From Desulfobacterales bacterium (lineage in GTDB: Bacteria > Desulfobacterota > Desulfobacteria > Desulfobacterales > Desulfosarcinaceae), in contig JACRDD010000041.1 of the NCBI GenBank assembly GCA_016218685.1, forward strand, positions 1 to 64,000: a stretch of 64,000 nt of DNA. The letters run 5' to 3'. This document shows positions 36,223 through 45,659 of the stretch, piece by piece. The stretch's first letter is position 1; each line of letters opens with the position of its first letter. The notes beneath the pieces were generated by a model that worked only from the letters and a program-made list of their open reading frames with translations, was not told where the DNA came from and did no database searches. The translations under genes were made by a program, and so were the position numbers.

Positions 36223-36984
36223 ATGCGCATTCGTCAAATCCTGTTGGTCCATCCCAACCGTTCCACCCGCGCCTTGATCAAGAAGTATATCTTTTCGGAG
36301 TTAAGTGACGTGGAATTCTTCGAATGCGAAAACGGCTGCAATGCGCTCGGCGAGTTAAACATGAATCCTTTCGATGTGGTGATCGTCACCACCCGTCTGA
36401 TCGATATGCCGGCCCCCGAACTCAAATCCAAGCTGGCCGAAAGCCCCCACAACGAGATGACGCCCTTCATCATCCTGTCCGAGGAAGAGAACGGCGATGA
36501 CCAGCAACGCCTGCACCAACTGGGATTCAAGCATGTGGTGGCCCTGCGCGTTCGCCCGGCCGAGCTGATCGAAAAGATCAACGAAGTGTGCGATCCGCGC
36601 ATGTGGAGAAAAGACAAACGCTTCTACATTCCCAAAACCGATGTACTCATCGATGTCCAGGGCAATTCCATAGGCGCCTCGCTGATCAATATCAGCCGGG
36701 GCGGGATTCTGCTGGAGTTGATCACCTACTCGCCCGAACTGTTGATGGCCAGCGATCTGCGGATCACCCTGCAAATACCCGATGCCAATGGGTCGCGCGC
36801 CTTGAGCGATCTCACTTGCCGGCTCCTGCGGGTAAATGTTACCGAATGGCAACCCAACTCTTGCCCCGCGGCCATGCGCGTGACCTTCGTATTCCATGAA
36901 CTGGCCAAGGAACAGATGGTGGCCATGGGAGAACTGCTCCGGTCGGCCGTGGAAGAAAATCCCCAAATGGAAGCCCAAGGATAA
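36223..36984 (+). CDS. Degenerate receiver domain fused to PilZ domain
   Basis: 253 residues. Residues 1-125 fold like a response-regulator receiver (MRIRQILLVHPNRSTRALIK ... FDVVIVTTRLIDMPAPEL), but the phospho-Asp site reads VTT, the N-terminal acidic pair is HP and the conserved Lys is Arg, so phosphorylation is unlikely. Residues ~130-240 are a PilZ domain with the c-di-GMP motifs RKDKR and NISRGG. It is probably a c-di-GMP effector with a pseudo-receiver for protein contact. ATG 36223 follows AAGGAG; upstream in-frame sequence to 36157 was rejected. The FMN-binding gene starts 23 bp after it. Confidence 0.85.
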   Translation: MRIRQILLVHPNRSTRALIKKYIFSELSDVEFFECENGCNALGELNMNPFDVVIVTTRLIDMPAPELKSKLAESPHNEMTPFIILSEEENGDDQQRLHQLGFKHVVALRVRPAELIEKINEVCDPRMWRKDKRFYIPKTDVLIDVQGNSIGASLINISRGGILLELITYSPELLMASDLRITLQIPDANGSRALSDLTCRLLRVNVTEWQPNSCPAAMRVTFVFHELAKEQMVAMGELLRSAVEENPQMEAQG

Positions 36985-37007
36985 GGGCGGCTTCAGCGAA
37001 TACCCTC

Positions 37008-37481
37008 ATGCTTCGAAAAGAAAAAGAGATCATCCGCCGCGAAGAGATCGACGCCGTCATCGCGCGTTGCCAGGTGTGCTACTTGGCTTTTTGTCGCGAC
37101 ACGACGCCTTACGTGATTCCGGTTTGCTTCGGCTACGATGGCCGCTGCCTCTACGTGCATACGGCCGGCGTGGGGCGCAAGATCGATTTTATCCGCCACA
37201 ATCCCCGGGTGTGCTTCAGCATGGCCTGCGATGTGCGCCTCGTGGCCGAAAGCGACAATCCCTGCAACTGGGGATTTGCCTATGCCAGCGTGGTCGGCAA
37301 CGGCCGCATGGAAGAACTGGCCACTTACGAAGACCAAGCCCTGGGATTGAGCCACATCGTGCGCCAGTACGCACCGGACGCGCCGCCGCATCCCAGGCCG
37401 GCGCCCCAGGCCGGTCTGCGCGTGTGGCGCATTCACATCAGCGACCTTACCGGCAAGCGCTCGCCGGCTGTTCGAGATTGA
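37008..37481 (+). CDS. Pyridoxamine 5'-phosphate oxidase-like FMN-binding protein
   Basis: 157 residues of the PNPOx-like split-barrel group (NimA type). Signature segments are the N-terminal CYLAFCRDTTPYVIPVCFGYDGRCLYVHTA and KIDFIRHNPRVCFSMA, where the flavin phosphate and ring are bound in relatives. Such proteins reduce nitro compounds or bind flavin/heme; the specific role is not predictable. The C-terminal 12 codons overlap the 3' end of rlmN on the opposite strand by 35 bp. It is 23 bp downstream of the PilZ gene. Confidence 0.8.
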   Translation: MLRKEKEIIRREEIDAVIARCQVCYLAFCRDTTPYVIPVCFGYDGRCLYVHTAGVGRKIDFIRHNPRVCFSMACDVRLVAESDNPCNWGFAYASVVGNGRMEELATYEDQALGLSHIVRQYAPDAPPHPRPAPQAGLRVWRIHISDLTGKRSPAVRD

Positions 37482-38499
37482 AAGCCGCCCCCAACTGCCC
37501 GCAGGCCGCCCGAATGCCGGCCCCCTTGGAGCGCCGCAGCCGCACGAAGACCTTGCGCGCCACTAGGGCCTGGTGGAAGCGCTGCAAGCGCTCCGGCGAC
37601 GGCGCCGCATAGGGCGATTCCAGGCGCGGGTTGTAGACAATCAGGTTGAGCCGCGCCGTGAGTCCTTCCAGGTAGTCGGCCAGGTGCCGGGCATCGTCAT
37701 CGCTGTCGTTGACTCCCGCGATCAGGACATATTCCATGAGCAGCACGTTGCCCCGGGCCAGCGGGTAGTCCCGCAGCGCCTGCTTGAGATCCGCCAGGTC
37801 GTATTGACGGTTGATCGGCATCAAGTCGCTGCGCGTCTGGTCGTCGGCCGCGTTCAGGCTCACCGCCAATTTTAGCTGGGGCCAGTTCAAGGCCGCCAGG
37901 CGCCGGATGCCGTCCACCCGGCCGCAGGTGGAGACGGTGATGCGGCGCTTGGCGATATCCAGGCCGCGCTGGTCTTCCAAAACGCGAATGGCCTGGACCA
38001 CAGGCTCGAAATTGTCCAGGGGCTCGCCCATGCCCATGAAGACCACATTGCGCACGTCCAATCCCAACCCGATTTTGACGGCGTGCACCTGGCCCACGAT
38101 TTCGGCCGCCGACAGCGAGCGCCGCAACCCCATGCGGCCGGTCTCGCACAGGCGGCAGCCCATGCGGCAGCCCACCTGACACGAGATGCACACCGTGGTG
38201 TGGCGGGTCATGGGGACCACCACGGTCTCCACGGCCAGGCCGTCGGCCAGGCGGAAAAGCAGTTTGGTTACGCCGTCCTGGCTGCACTGGTCCACGATCG
38301 CCGGCCGGGCCGTCTCAAGGTCGGCGCGCACCCGGCGGGCCAGCTCCGGCGCGGCGGCAAAGGCCGGCAGTCGCGCCGGATCGCACTCCGCCTGGGAGTA
38401 GAAGGCCCGGTAGAGGGCCGCGGCATGAAAGCCGCCCTTGGCGTAGCATTGGTGGAATTGCGCCACCAACTGATCATATGTGAGTTCCAGCAGGTTCAT
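37447..38499 (-). CDS. rlmN: 23S rRNA/tRNA adenine-C2 methyltransferase RlmN, radical SAM
   Basis: 350 residues. RlmN methylates C2 of adenosine in 23S rRNA (and some tRNAs) by a radical-SAM ping-pong mechanism. The cluster motif CxxxCxxC is in [15 protein letters not shown] near residue 110, preceded by [15 protein letters not shown] and [10 protein letters not shown] bind SAM; the C-terminal mechanistic cysteine lies in [11 protein letters not shown]. The N-terminal accessory domain is shorter-looking than in E. coli RlmN. ATG 38499 overlaps the TGA of the superoxide dismutase gene (ATGA), so translation is coupled. A Cfr-type C8 methylase is less likely but not excluded. Confidence 0.87.
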   Translation of the reverse strand: MNLLELTYDQLVAQFHQCYAKGGFHAAALYRAFYSQAECDPARLPAFAAAPELARRVRADLETARPAIVDQCSQDGVTKLLFRLADGLAVETVVVPMTRHTTVCISCQVGCRMGCRLCETGRMGLRRSLSAAEIVGQVHAVKIGLGLDVRNVVFMGMGEPLDNFEPVVQAIRVLEDQRGLDIAKRRITVSTCGRVDGIRRLAALNWPQLKLAVSLNAADDQTRSDLMPINRQYDLADLKQALRDYPLARGNVLLMEYVLIAGVNDSDDDARHLADYLEGLTARLNLIVYNPRLESPYAAPSPERLQRFHQALVARKVFVRLRRSKGAGIRAACGQLGAAFNLEQPASACR

Positions 38500-39224
38500 G
38501 CAGCCGACAGAAGGTTCTTCGCCGCGAATTCCCAATTAAGCAACTTGTCCAGCACGGCCTGGACGTAATCGGCCCGGCGGTTCTGGTAATCCAGATAGTA
38601 GGCGTGTTCCCACACATCGATGGTCAGCAGCGGCCGCAATCCCTGGGTCAGCGGCAGGTCGGCATTGCCGGTGCGCATCACCTTGAGCCGCTCGCCGTCC
38701 TGCACGAGCCAGGCCCAACCGCTGCCGAACTGGTCATTGGCCGCGGCGGCCAACTCTTTTTTGCAGCCTTCGACACTGCCGAAGGAGGCCTCGATCCTTT
38801 GCTTCAAGGCCGCCGGCGGTGCCCCGCCGCCTTTGGGCTTCAGGCTGCGCCAGTAGAAATCGTGGTTCCAGGCCTGGGCCGCGTTGTTGAAAATCGCCTG
38901 CCGATCCGGCTGTCCAGCCGTGGTGGAGATAATCTGCTCCAAGGGAAGGCCGGCGAGCTTGGTGCCGCTCGTGAGCTTGTTCAGCTTTTCCACATAGCCT
39001 TTATGATGCTGGCCGTGGTGCAAGCCGATGGTCTTGGAAGAGATCACCGGTTCCAAACCGCTTTCGGCGTAAGGCAGCGACGCCAGCATGTGCACCGAGC
39101 CCGCCTTGGTCGAACAGGAGATGCCGCCGCCCATGGCGAAAAGAAGCGCGGCGCCCATGGATGCCCCCAGGAATTGCCGGCGACTCAGGGCGGAATCCAT
39201 TGCATGCTTTGAGCTGGTTTGCAT
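38496..39224 (-). CDS. Exported Fe/Mn superoxide dismutase (Tat signal)
   Basis: 242 residues. The N-terminus has a twin-arginine signal [19 protein letters not shown] (from residue ~14), and GGGISC could be a lipobox, so the enzyme is probably periplasmic or lipid-anchored. The metal ligands of Fe/Mn-SOD are visible: [27 protein letters not shown] and [18 protein letters not shown] 39224 has AAGGAGG upstream. In a sulfate reducer a periplasmic SOD protects cytochromes and hydrogenases during oxygen exposure. It is coupled to the rRNA methylase RlmN downstream and is preceded by the convergently unrelated metW. Confidence 0.9.
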   Translation of the reverse strand: MQTSSKHAMDSALSRRQFLGASMGAALLFAMGGGISCSTKAGSVHMLASLPYAESGLEPVISSKTIGLHHGQHHKGYVEKLNKLTSGTKLAGLPLEQIISTTAGQPDRQAIFNNAAQAWNHDFYWRSLKPKGGGAPPAALKQRIEASFGSVEGCKKELAAAANDQFGSGWAWLVQDGERLKVMRTGNADLPLTQGLRPLLTIDVWEHAYYLDYQNRRADYVQAVLDKLLNWEFAAKNLLSAA

Positions 39225-39250
39225 GAAGCCTCCTTTCTTGGATCGCACTT

Positions 39251-39871
39251 TCAGTTGCGGGTAATGACAAAAAGGCCGATGTGGGCCAGCAGATTGGTCG
39301 CGGCCAGAGGCGCCCGGCGCAGCCAGCGGCCGGCCATCAGGTAACGCTCCTGGGCCACCTGGATCGATTGCCGGTGGCAGTAATCGAAGAAATCGCGGAT
39401 GGAGAGCACGCGGATATTGGGCGTATTGTACCACTCGAAGGGCAGGGCCGGCGATTTAGGGGCCCGGCCGCCGAAGAAAAGTCCGCTGCGCAGCCGCCAC
39501 TGGGCGAAGTTGGGAAAACCCACGATGCCAAAGCGTCCGATCCGCAGCATTTCGGTGAGCACCAGCAGCGGGTTTTTGACCACCTGCAGCGTCTGGTTCA
39601 AAATCACGTAATCGTAGGCCTTGTCGGGAAAGTCGGCCAACCCCTCGTCCAAGTTGCCCTGGTAGACATTGAAGCCGTGGGCCAGGCCGTCGACCAGCTG
39701 ATCGCCGCGGATATCCACGCCGGTACCGCGGATCTTGCGTTTGACGGCCAGTTCCGCCAGCAGACTGCAATCACCGCAGCCCAAGTCCAGCACGGTGACA
39801 CCTTCGGGCACCAGGGTCAGAATCACGTCGCGATCCGTGCGGCTGAGGCGATCCACATAGCGTTCGTTCAT
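39251..39871 (-). CDS. metW: Methionine biosynthesis protein MetW
   Basis: 206 residues with a class I SAM-methyltransferase-like fold: [15 protein letters not shown] (motif I), [10 protein letters not shown] (motif II) and [13 protein letters not shown]. The MetW family begins with this type of sequence and includes the characteristic [21 protein letters not shown] and [18 protein letters not shown] blocks. It is required with MetX for homoserine O-acetylation or succinylation in several proteobacteria. Its ATG overlaps the metX stop (ATGA at 39868-39871). Confidence 0.94.
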   Translation of the reverse strand: MNERYVDRLSRTDRDVILTLVPEGVTVLDLGCGDCSLLAELAVKRKIRGTGVDIRGDQLVDGLAHGFNVYQGNLDEGLADFPDKAYDYVILNQTLQVVKNPLLVLTEMLRIGRFGIVGFPNFAQWRLRSGLFFGGRAPKSPALPFEWYNTPNIRVLSIRDFFDYCHRQSIQVAQERYLMAGRWLRRAPLAATNLLAHIGLFVITRN

Positions 39872-41007
39872 GCGGCCACCTCCTGGGGTACGCCGGAGAG
39901 GAACCCCGAAACGATGCGCGACAGTTTTTCCACTTCCACCAGAAAGGCGTCGTGGCCGTAGGGCGAATCGATCTCGATGAACGAGACGGGCTTGCCGTTG
40001 CTGAGCAGCGCACGCACCATCTCCTTGGTCTGGCTGGTGGGAAAGAGCCAGTCGCTGCTGTAGGAGACGAACAGGCAGCGGGCCGTCACTGAAACGAAAG
40101 CCTCCTTGAGCGGACCGTAGGAGCGGCTGATGTCGAAGTAATCCATGGCCTTGGTGATGTACAGGTAACTGTTGGCGTCGAAGCGCTGGGTAAAGGCGCT
40201 GCCCTTGTGGTCCAAGTAGCCTTCGATGGCAAACTCGGTGGTGAAGTTGTAGCTGAGCCGGTTGGCCGATTGCAACCGCCGACCGAACTTGGTGTCCAGC
40301 AGCATTTCAGAGAGATAAGTGATATGGCCCACCATGCGCGCCGTGGCCAGGCCGTGCTCGGGGCCCTTGCCGTCGTAAGCGCCCTCCCTCCACTCCGGGT
40401 CGCGGGTGATGGCGCTGCGGCCCACGCTATTGAAGGCAATCGCCTGGGCCGAGAGCCGGGCCGCCGAAGCGATGCACATCGCCGAACGCACCATCTGTGG
40501 ATAACGCAGGGCCCACTCCAGCACCTGGAAGCCGCCCATGGAGCCGCCGGCGATGCTGTACAAGCGGGTGATGCCCAGATGGTCGATCAGGCGCTTCTGG
40601 GCCTCCACCATGTCGCCGATGGTAACGATGGGAAAGGTCAGGCCATAGGGCTTGCCGGTGGCCGGATCGATGCTGACCGGCCCGGTGGAACCCTTGCAGC
40701 CGCCGATGATGTTGGCGCAGATCATCCAATAGCGGTTGGTGTCGAAGGCCTTGCCCGGTCCGATCATGGTGTCCCACCAGCCGGTCTGGGGATCGTGGGG
40801 ATCGTGATAGCCGGCCGCATGGTGGTTGCCCGACAGGGCGTGACAGATCAGGATAGCGTTGGAACGATCCGCATTGGGCTGGCCGTACGTCTCGTAGACG
40901 ATCTCAACCGGCCCCAGGGTGCGGCCCGATTCGAGCACCATGGGATCTTCCAGGCTGCCGAAGGTAAATTTCTGGGGCGTAACGATGCCGACCGAGTTGC
41001 GATCCAT
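39868..41007 (-). CDS. metX: Homoserine O-acyltransferase MetX
   Basis: 379 residues of the alpha/beta-hydrolase acyltransferase family. The nucleophile serine is in GGSMGG near residue 146, the Asp in SYSSDWLFPT near 312 and the His in SPYGHDAFLVE near 345. N-terminal CHALSGNHHAAG is typical. MetX uses acetyl-CoA or, in some species, succinyl-CoA; the product feeds MetY. It overlaps metW by 4 bp. It sits 119 bp after metY, separated by two palindromic units, so it may be in the SAM-controlled transcript or have its own start. Confidence 0.95.
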   Translation of the reverse strand: MDRNSVGIVTPQKFTFGSLEDPMVLESGRTLGPVEIVYETYGQPNADRSNAILICHALSGNHHAAGYHDPHDPQTGWWDTMIGPGKAFDTNRYWMICANIIGGCKGSTGPVSIDPATGKPYGLTFPIVTIGDMVEAQKRLIDHLGITRLYSIAGGSMGGFQVLEWALRYPQMVRSAMCIASAARLSAQAIAFNSVGRSAITRDPEWREGAYDGKGPEHGLATARMVGHITYLSEMLLDTKFGRRLQSANRLSYNFTTEFAIEGYLDHKGSAFTQRFDANSYLYITKAMDYFDISRSYGPLKEAFVSVTARCLFVSYSSDWLFPTSQTKEMVRALLSNGKPVSFIEIDSPYGHDAFLVEVEKLSRIVSGFLSGVPQEVAA

Positions 41008-41052
41008 TGTACCCAGATTCCCATTAGCCCAGCAAACGCGGGTGCTGGTTTG

Positions 41053-41125
41053 TAGGGGCGACCGGCGGTCGCCCTATCGTAACAGGTCGAGAGGACGCTC
41101 AGGGCGACCGCCGGTCGCCCCTGCG
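41053..41125. repeat. Tandem palindromic units between metX and metY
   Basis: Two GC-rich palindromes: GGGCGACC-GGTCGCCC arms at about 41056-41074 and AGGGCGACCG-CGGTCGCCCCT at 41101-41122. The units are near-copies of each other in opposite orientation. They look like a dispersed REP-like element and could form strong hairpins in a metY-metX transcript. Confidence 0.7.
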
Positions 41126-41126
41126 G

Positions 41127-42425
41127 TTACAACGCACATCCAACCCCTGTATTCAAAGCCTGATCCAGATCCGCCAGAATATCTTCGATATCTTCGATGC
41201 CCACGCTGAGCCGGATGAAATCCGGCGTCACGCCCGCGGCTTTTTGCTCCTCTGCGCTCAATTGCTCATGAGTCGTGGAGGCCGGATGAATCACCAGGCT
41301 CTTGGCATCGCCGATATTGGCCAGGTGGCTGAAGAGCTTGCAGCTTTCGATGAACTTGACCGCGGCCTCCCGGCCGCCCCGTATGCCGAAGCCCACCAGG
41401 GCACCCTGGCCTTTGGGCAAATACTTCTCCTTGAGGGCGGCGGTGGGTGACGAAGCGAGTCCCGGATAGCGCACCCAGGCCACGCACGAATGCTTCTCCA
41501 GCCAACGGGCCACGGCCAGGCCGTTGGTGCTGTGGCGCTCCATGCGCAACGCCAAGGTCTCCAACCCTTGCAGCAGCAGCCAGGCGTTGAACGGGCTGAT
41601 GGCCGCACCCATGTCGCGCAACCCCAGCACCCGGGCGCGCAGGATAAAGGTCATGGCGCCGAAGGCCTCATGAAATTTGAGGCCGTGGTAAGCCGGATCA
41701 GGGTCCAGGAAAGCGGCGAAACGGCCGGAACCGGCCCAGTCGAATTTGCCCGAATCCACGATGAGGCCGCCGATGGAGGTGCCGTGGCCGCCGATGAATT
41801 TGGTGGCCGAGTGGATCACGATGGCGGCGCCGTGGTCGAAGGGCCGCAACAAATAGGGCGTGGTGACGGTGTTATCCACCACCAGGGGAATGCCCTGGGC
41901 CTTGCCGATGGCGGCGATCTTCCCAAGATCCACGATGTCCAGCTTCGGGTTGCCGATACTCTCCACGAAAAAGGCTTTGGTCTTATCGGTAATCGCCCGC
42001 TCCCAGCCGTTGAAATCGCCGGGGGCCACGAAGCGTACGCGGATGCCCAGCTTGGGCAGGGTGTGGGTAAAGAGGCTGACCGTGCCGCCGTAAAGATCGG
42101 TGGAGGCCACGATCTCGTCCCCGGCCTGGGCCAAGGTCAGGATGGCCAGGGTCTCGGCGGCCTGGCCGGAAGCAACCGCCAGCGCGCCGACCCCGCCCTC
42201 CAGGGCCGCCACGCGTTGTTCGAGCACACCGGTGGTGGGATTCATGATGCGGGTGTAAATATTGCCGAACTTGCGCAAGCCGAAGAGATCGGCGGCGTGG
42301 GCCGTGTCGTCGAAAGTATATGAGGTGGTCTGGTAGAGGGGCACGGCCCGGGAATGGGTGTCGCTGTCCGGCGTGTGCCCGCCGTGGATGGCCTGGGTGG
42401 CAAAGCCTTTATAAGTGTCGGTCAT
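41127..42425 (-). CDS. metY: O-acetylhomoserine sulfhydrylase MetY
   Basis: 432 residues of the Cys/Met-metabolism PLP family, forming homocysteine from O-acetylhomoserine and sulfide, an easy source of sulfur in a sulfate reducer. The PLP lysine is in [17 protein letters not shown] near residue 206; [14 protein letters not shown] and [12 protein letters not shown] are family blocks, and the length is that of MetY rather than CGS (~390). ATG 42425 has AAGGAGG upstream. A SAM-I riboswitch and terminator precede the gene, so SAM excess should switch it off. Confidence 0.95.
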   Translation of the reverse strand: MTDTYKGFATQAIHGGHTPDSDTHSRAVPLYQTTSYTFDDTAHAADLFGLRKFGNIYTRIMNPTTGVLEQRVAALEGGVGALAVASGQAAETLAILTLAQAGDEIVASTDLYGGTVSLFTHTLPKLGIRVRFVAPGDFNGWERAITDKTKAFFVESIGNPKLDIVDLGKIAAIGKAQGIPLVVDNTVTTPYLLRPFDHGAAIVIHSATKFIGGHGTSIGGLIVDSGKFDWAGSGRFAAFLDPDPAYHGLKFHEAFGAMTFILRARVLGLRDMGAAISPFNAWLLLQGLETLALRMERHSTNGLAVARWLEKHSCVAWVRYPGLASSPTAALKEKYLPKGQGALVGFGIRGGREAAVKFIESCKLFSHLANIGDAKSLVIHPASTTHEQLSAEEQKAAGVTPDFIRLSVGIEDIEDILADLDQALNTGVGCAL

Positions 42426-42447
42426 GGTTTCCTCCTTGCTTTAGAGA

Positions 42448-42474
42448 CAAAAAAACCTCTCCGAATAGAGAGGT
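42448..42474 (-). terminator. Riboswitch expression-platform terminator
   Basis: Minus strand: ACCTCTC, 6-nt loop, GAGAGGT, then seven or more T. The 5' arm is part of CAGACCTC, which can alternatively pair with GAGGTCTG beside P1 of the riboswitch to form an 8-bp antiterminator. Confidence 0.9.
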
Positions 42475-42499
42475 CTGTCAACCCATGTTGTCATCAGAC

Positions 42500-42592
42500 C
42501 TCATGTGTTCCCTTGCGGGCTGGATTTAGCACCTTGATGGTCAGGTTGCCGGGCGGTCATAGGGCCAGATCCCTCGCGCCACTCCACATGAA
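42500..42592 (-). promoter_or_regulatory. SAM-I (S-box) riboswitch upstream of metY
   Basis: The minus strand matches the S-box core in order: GAGTGGCGCGAGGGATCTGG, CCCTATGACC, GCCCGGCAACC, then GGTGCTAAATCCAGCCC. P1 pairs TTCATGTG (42592-42585) with CACATGAG (42507-42500). Downstream lie a competing antiterminator and terminator, the standard off-switch: SAM binding closes P1 and allows termination. Confidence 0.93.
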
Positions 42593-42609
42593 TATGTTAG
42601 TGACCGGAA

Positions 42610-42638
42610 TTAATAAGGCCTTGCCATCGAATTGTCAA
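42610..42638 (-). promoter_or_regulatory. Promoter of the metY transcript
   Basis: Minus strand: TTGACA (42638-42633), 17-bp spacer, TATTAA (42615-42610). The start point would be near 42603, about 10 nt before P1 of the riboswitch. Confidence 0.75.
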
Positions 42639-42654
42639 CAAGCGTGGAATTCAA

Positions 42655-44160
42655 TCACTTGGAGGAGGGGCTGGAGGTCGACCTTCTTTGCCGATACTCC
42701 CGAGCCCTGGCCACCAGCGCCGGGGCCCACTGGGGCGTGCCCAAAGCGTGGATGTGCGTATAAGTGGCCAGCACATTGTTACGGCACAAGGCATCGCGGC
42801 CGGGAATCAATCCGCTGCCGCGCTCCATTTTGAAGGCCGTCGGATTGCAGGCCTCCGCGCCTTTAAGAACACTGGAGTAGTGAAACTCGTGGCCGCGCAA
42901 CGTCTGGCCGGTCTCGTAGAAGGGGTTGGCCTGGTCCACCTGCACCACGGTATAACCATGGCCCTGGGGACGTTTGGAAAAACCGAAGGAGATAGGCAAT
43001 ACGCCGGCCATGGGAAAGGTACCTTCCTCCAGAACCAGCTCCTGGCCCAGGTACATCAGCCCGCCGCACTCGGCATAAATGGGCAGTCCCGCATCGGCCA
43101 ATTGCCTGAGCTGCTCTCGATAGGTGACATTCTTGGCCAGGCGGGCCGCATGGGTTTCGGGAAAGCCGCCGCCGATATAGAGCGCGTCCACCTCGGGCAG
43201 ATTGTCTTCGAACAGCGGACTGGTCACCACCAGGTCGGCGCCGGCCTGCACCAGGGCATCCAGATTCTCGGGGTAGTAAAACTGGAAGGCCGAATCGCGG
43301 AGAACACCGATGCGCGGTCGATTGCCATCGGCGGCGGGGGGCGGCACGGGGTAGGCGCGGACCACCGCTTCTTCCGCGGGCAAGCTGTATTCCGCGGTTC
43401 GCTCCTTACACCGGAAGCCAATCAACTGGGTGATGGCCGACATGTCCACATATTTTTCGGCCAGATCGGCGATGGCGCCCACCGCCTCCTGAGCCCATTG
43501 ATGCTCATAGGTCGGCACCAGCCCCATGTGCCGCTCGGTGAAAATCTGGCGGCGTAGCTTGGGAACAGCGCCCAGCACGGGAATACCGCAATGCCCGGTG
43601 ATGCTGTCGCGCACGATGCGTTCGTGGCGACTGCCGGCCACATGGTTGAGCACCACGCCGGCAATGCGCAGTTCCGGATCGAATTGGACACAGCCGGCCA
43701 CCACCGCGGCCATGGTGCGGGTGGTCTTGGTGACGTCCAGGCATAGGATCACCGGCAGATCGAGCAGTTTGGCCAATTCGGCCGTGGAGGTCCGGCCTTC
43801 GACGTTGATGCAATCATAAAGGCCGCGATTGCCCTCGATCACGGCCACCTCGGTGTCCTGGGTATGCCGGGCATAGGATTGCTGAATAATGGGGGAATCG
43901 ATCAGGAAGGTGTCCAAATTATAACAAGGCCGGCCGGCGGCCAAAGCCAGCCAGCCGGCATCGATGTAATCAGGACCTTTTTTGAAGGGCGCAACCGTAG
44001 CGCCTCGATTTCGCAATGCGGCGATAATGCCGACCGAAAAGATCGTCTTGCCCGACCCGCCCCGCAGGGCAGCGATGACGATGCCCGGGCAGCAGGAGGG
44101 CGGTGGCTGGTTTAGCGTATGTTTCAAAAGACCTAACCGAACGATCATCGAGACGCCCAT
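42655..44160 (-). CDS. dsrN: DsrN / cobyrinate a,c-diamide synthase-like amidotransferase
   Basis: 501 residues of the CbiA/CobB family. The N-terminal half binds ATP (VIAALRGGSGKTIFSVGI near residue 30; VIEGNRGLYDCINVEG near 108) and the C-terminal half is a glutaminase with catalytic Cys in YAECGGLMYLGQ near residue 357. Next to dsrABD this protein is called DsrN and is thought to amidate siroheme to sirohydrochlorin amide for the sulfite reductase. A general cobalamin role is possible in parallel. The start could be 44160 or the in-frame ATG four codons later; neither has a strong ribosome site. It follows dsrD by 15 bp. Confidence 0.92.
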   Translation of the reverse strand: MGVSMIVRLGLLKHTLNQPPPSCCPGIVIAALRGGSGKTIFSVGIIAALRNRGATVAPFKKGPDYIDAGWLALAAGRPCYNLDTFLIDSPIIQQSYARHTQDTEVAVIEGNRGLYDCINVEGRTSTAELAKLLDLPVILCLDVTKTTRTMAAVVAGCVQFDPELRIAGVVLNHVAGSRHERIVRDSITGHCGIPVLGAVPKLRRQIFTERHMGLVPTYEHQWAQEAVGAIADLAEKYVDMSAITQLIGFRCKERTAEYSLPAEEAVVRAYPVPPPAADGNRPRIGVLRDSAFQFYYPENLDALVQAGADLVVTSPLFEDNLPEVDALYIGGGFPETHAARLAKNVTYREQLRQLADAGLPIYAECGGLMYLGQELVLEEGTFPMAGVLPISFGFSKRPQGHGYTVVQVDQANPFYETGQTLRGHEFHYSSVLKGAEACNPTAFKMERGSGLIPGRDALCRNNVLATYTHIHALGTPQWAPALVARAREYRQRRSTSSPSSK

Positions 44161-44175
44161 TGCTCGCGCAATGGT

Positions 44176-44415
44176 TTAGTCTTCGCCCTCGCTGTGCGCT
44201 TGTTTGCCGGTACCCGGCATGCCGTACATGGAGGTGCTGCCGCTGGACCAGTACTCCAGAACGCCTTCCTCGACCATTTTATTGACGATTTTCTTGGCGT
44301 CGCGCGGTTTGGTGCCGATGATATTGGCCAAGTCGTTGAAGTAGAACTTGGATTTGCTCTTCAGCTTCTTGGTAAGCTCTTCGATGATCTTCGCTTTTGC
44401 CTCTTCGTATTCCAT
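44176..44415 (-). CDS. dsrD: DsrD, allosteric activator of sulfite reductase
   Basis: 79 residues with a winged-helix fold: MEYEEAKAKIIEELTKKLKSKSKFYFNDLANIIGTKPRDAKKIVNKMVEEGVLEYWSSG is the family core (given here to the point needed: EEAKAKIIEEL and YFNDLANIIG). It is diagnostic of sulfate/sulfite-reducing organisms and has been reported to raise DsrAB turnover. The Met-Tyr-Gly tail ends GKQAHSEGED, acidic and unstructured. GGGGAC lies upstream of the start. It lies between dsrB (87 bp) and dsrN (15 bp). Confidence 0.96.
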   Translation of the reverse strand: MEYEEAKAKIIEELTKKLKSKSKFYFNDLANIIGTKPRDAKKIVNKMVEEGVLEYWSSGSTSMYGMPGTGKQAHSEGED

Positions 44416-44502
44416 TGCCGTCCCCTTTCATCCGGTGCGGTCTAAGGGTTGCGGGGGGCGTGAAAACGCCCCCCGCTATCATTAAGATGGAACCGTTGGT
44501 TC

Positions 44503-45648
44503 TTAGAACTTGAACTGGGTGGTCTGGCGCCAGGTGTAGTACGCCGGATCGCGGAAATCATCGATCAGATGGTGCGTAAAGTCAAGCTCGCACTTCTCGA
44601 AGAAACGCTCCCAGCCGATTCGCTCGGCCCAGTCGCCCAGACGTTCGTACTTGCGGGCGTCATTGGCGTAGGTTTCGATCATGTTTTTGATGACCTGGGA
44701 GGTTTTGGGCCAACGGGGCGCTTCGTTGGGAATGAAGGCCACGACGACCTTGGAGAACTTGGGCGCGCTGATGCGGTTGGAGACCTTGCCGCCGGCCATG
44801 ATGACGATGCCGTCGCCTTCGGTATCGGCCAAAGGCATGGAGGGGCACATGGTGTAGCAGTTGCCGCAGTACATGCAGCGATCGTTGTTCACGGCCACCG
44901 AGTTGAGCTTCTGGCCGTTGATCTCCACCTTGGACGGCTTGATGGCGGCGGTGGGGCAAGCCGCGATGGCCAGGGGGATTTCGCACATCTTGTCCAGGTA
45001 CTCATGGTCCAACATCGGCGGTTTGCGGTGATAGCCCAGGATGGCGATATCCGAGCAGTGCACGGCGCCGCACATGTTCAGGCAGCAGGCCAGGGAGACG
45101 CGCACGGGGGCCGGCATGCGATGGTTCTGGAAATCGGCGAAGACTTCATCCATAACCGCCTTGACCGGTCCGGAAGCATCGGTGGCCGGGGTGTGGCAAT
45201 GAATCCAGCCCTGGGTGTGGACGATGTTGGAGACGCCGGCGCCAGTGCCGCCAACCGGGAACTTGAACGAACCGCCCTTGAACTTGCGGCCGGCCAGGTC
45301 ATCCAGCAAGGGTTTGACCTTGGACTTGTTGTCCACCATGAACTCGATGTTGTTACGGGTGGTCCAACGCACATGGCCGCCGCAATGCTTGTCGGCGATC
45401 TCGCAGATCTCGAGGATGTGGGCGGTGGTCATCAGACGGGCACCGCCGCAACGCACGGTGTACACTTCGTCGCCCGATTCGGCCACATGCACCAGAACGC
45501 CCGGCTGCAGGATTTCATGATACAGCCATTTGCCTTTGTTGGCGGCGATGACCGGCGGATAAAACTCATCGTATTTACGCGGCCCGATGTCGGTAATGCG
45601 GTTCTCCATCGGTTTTTCGGGATTGTATCCGGAAGAAATAAAAGCCAT
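44503..45648 (-). CDS. dsrB: Dissimilatory sulfite reductase beta subunit
   Basis: 381 residues. DsrB carries the active siroheme-4Fe-4S centre of the DsrA2B2 enzyme, which reduces sulfite in the cytoplasm and passes sulfur to DsrC. Visible motifs are [16 protein letters not shown], the siroheme/cluster cysteines in [18 protein letters not shown] (residues ~188-205), and a ferredoxin insert with [19 protein letters not shown] near residue 258. The C-terminus [17 protein letters not shown] is typical. It starts 11 bp after dsrA. All catalytic elements look intact. Confidence 0.98.
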   Translation of the reverse strand: MAFISSGYNPEKPMENRITDIGPRKYDEFYPPVIAANKGKWLYHEILQPGVLVHVAESGDEVYTVRCGGARLMTTAHILEICEIADKHCGGHVRWTTRNNIEFMVDNKSKVKPLLDDLAGRKFKGGSFKFPVGGTGAGVSNIVHTQGWIHCHTPATDASGPVKAVMDEVFADFQNHRMPAPVRVSLACCLNMCGAVHCSDIAILGYHRKPPMLDHEYLDKMCEIPLAIAACPTAAIKPSKVEINGQKLNSVAVNNDRCMYCGNCYTMCPSMPLADTEGDGIVIMAGGKVSNRISAPKFSKVVVAFIPNEAPRWPKTSQVIKNMIETYANDARKYERLGDWAERIGWERFFEKCELDFTHHLIDDFRDPAYYTWRQTTQFKF

Positions 45649-45659
45649 GGTGTCGCCTC

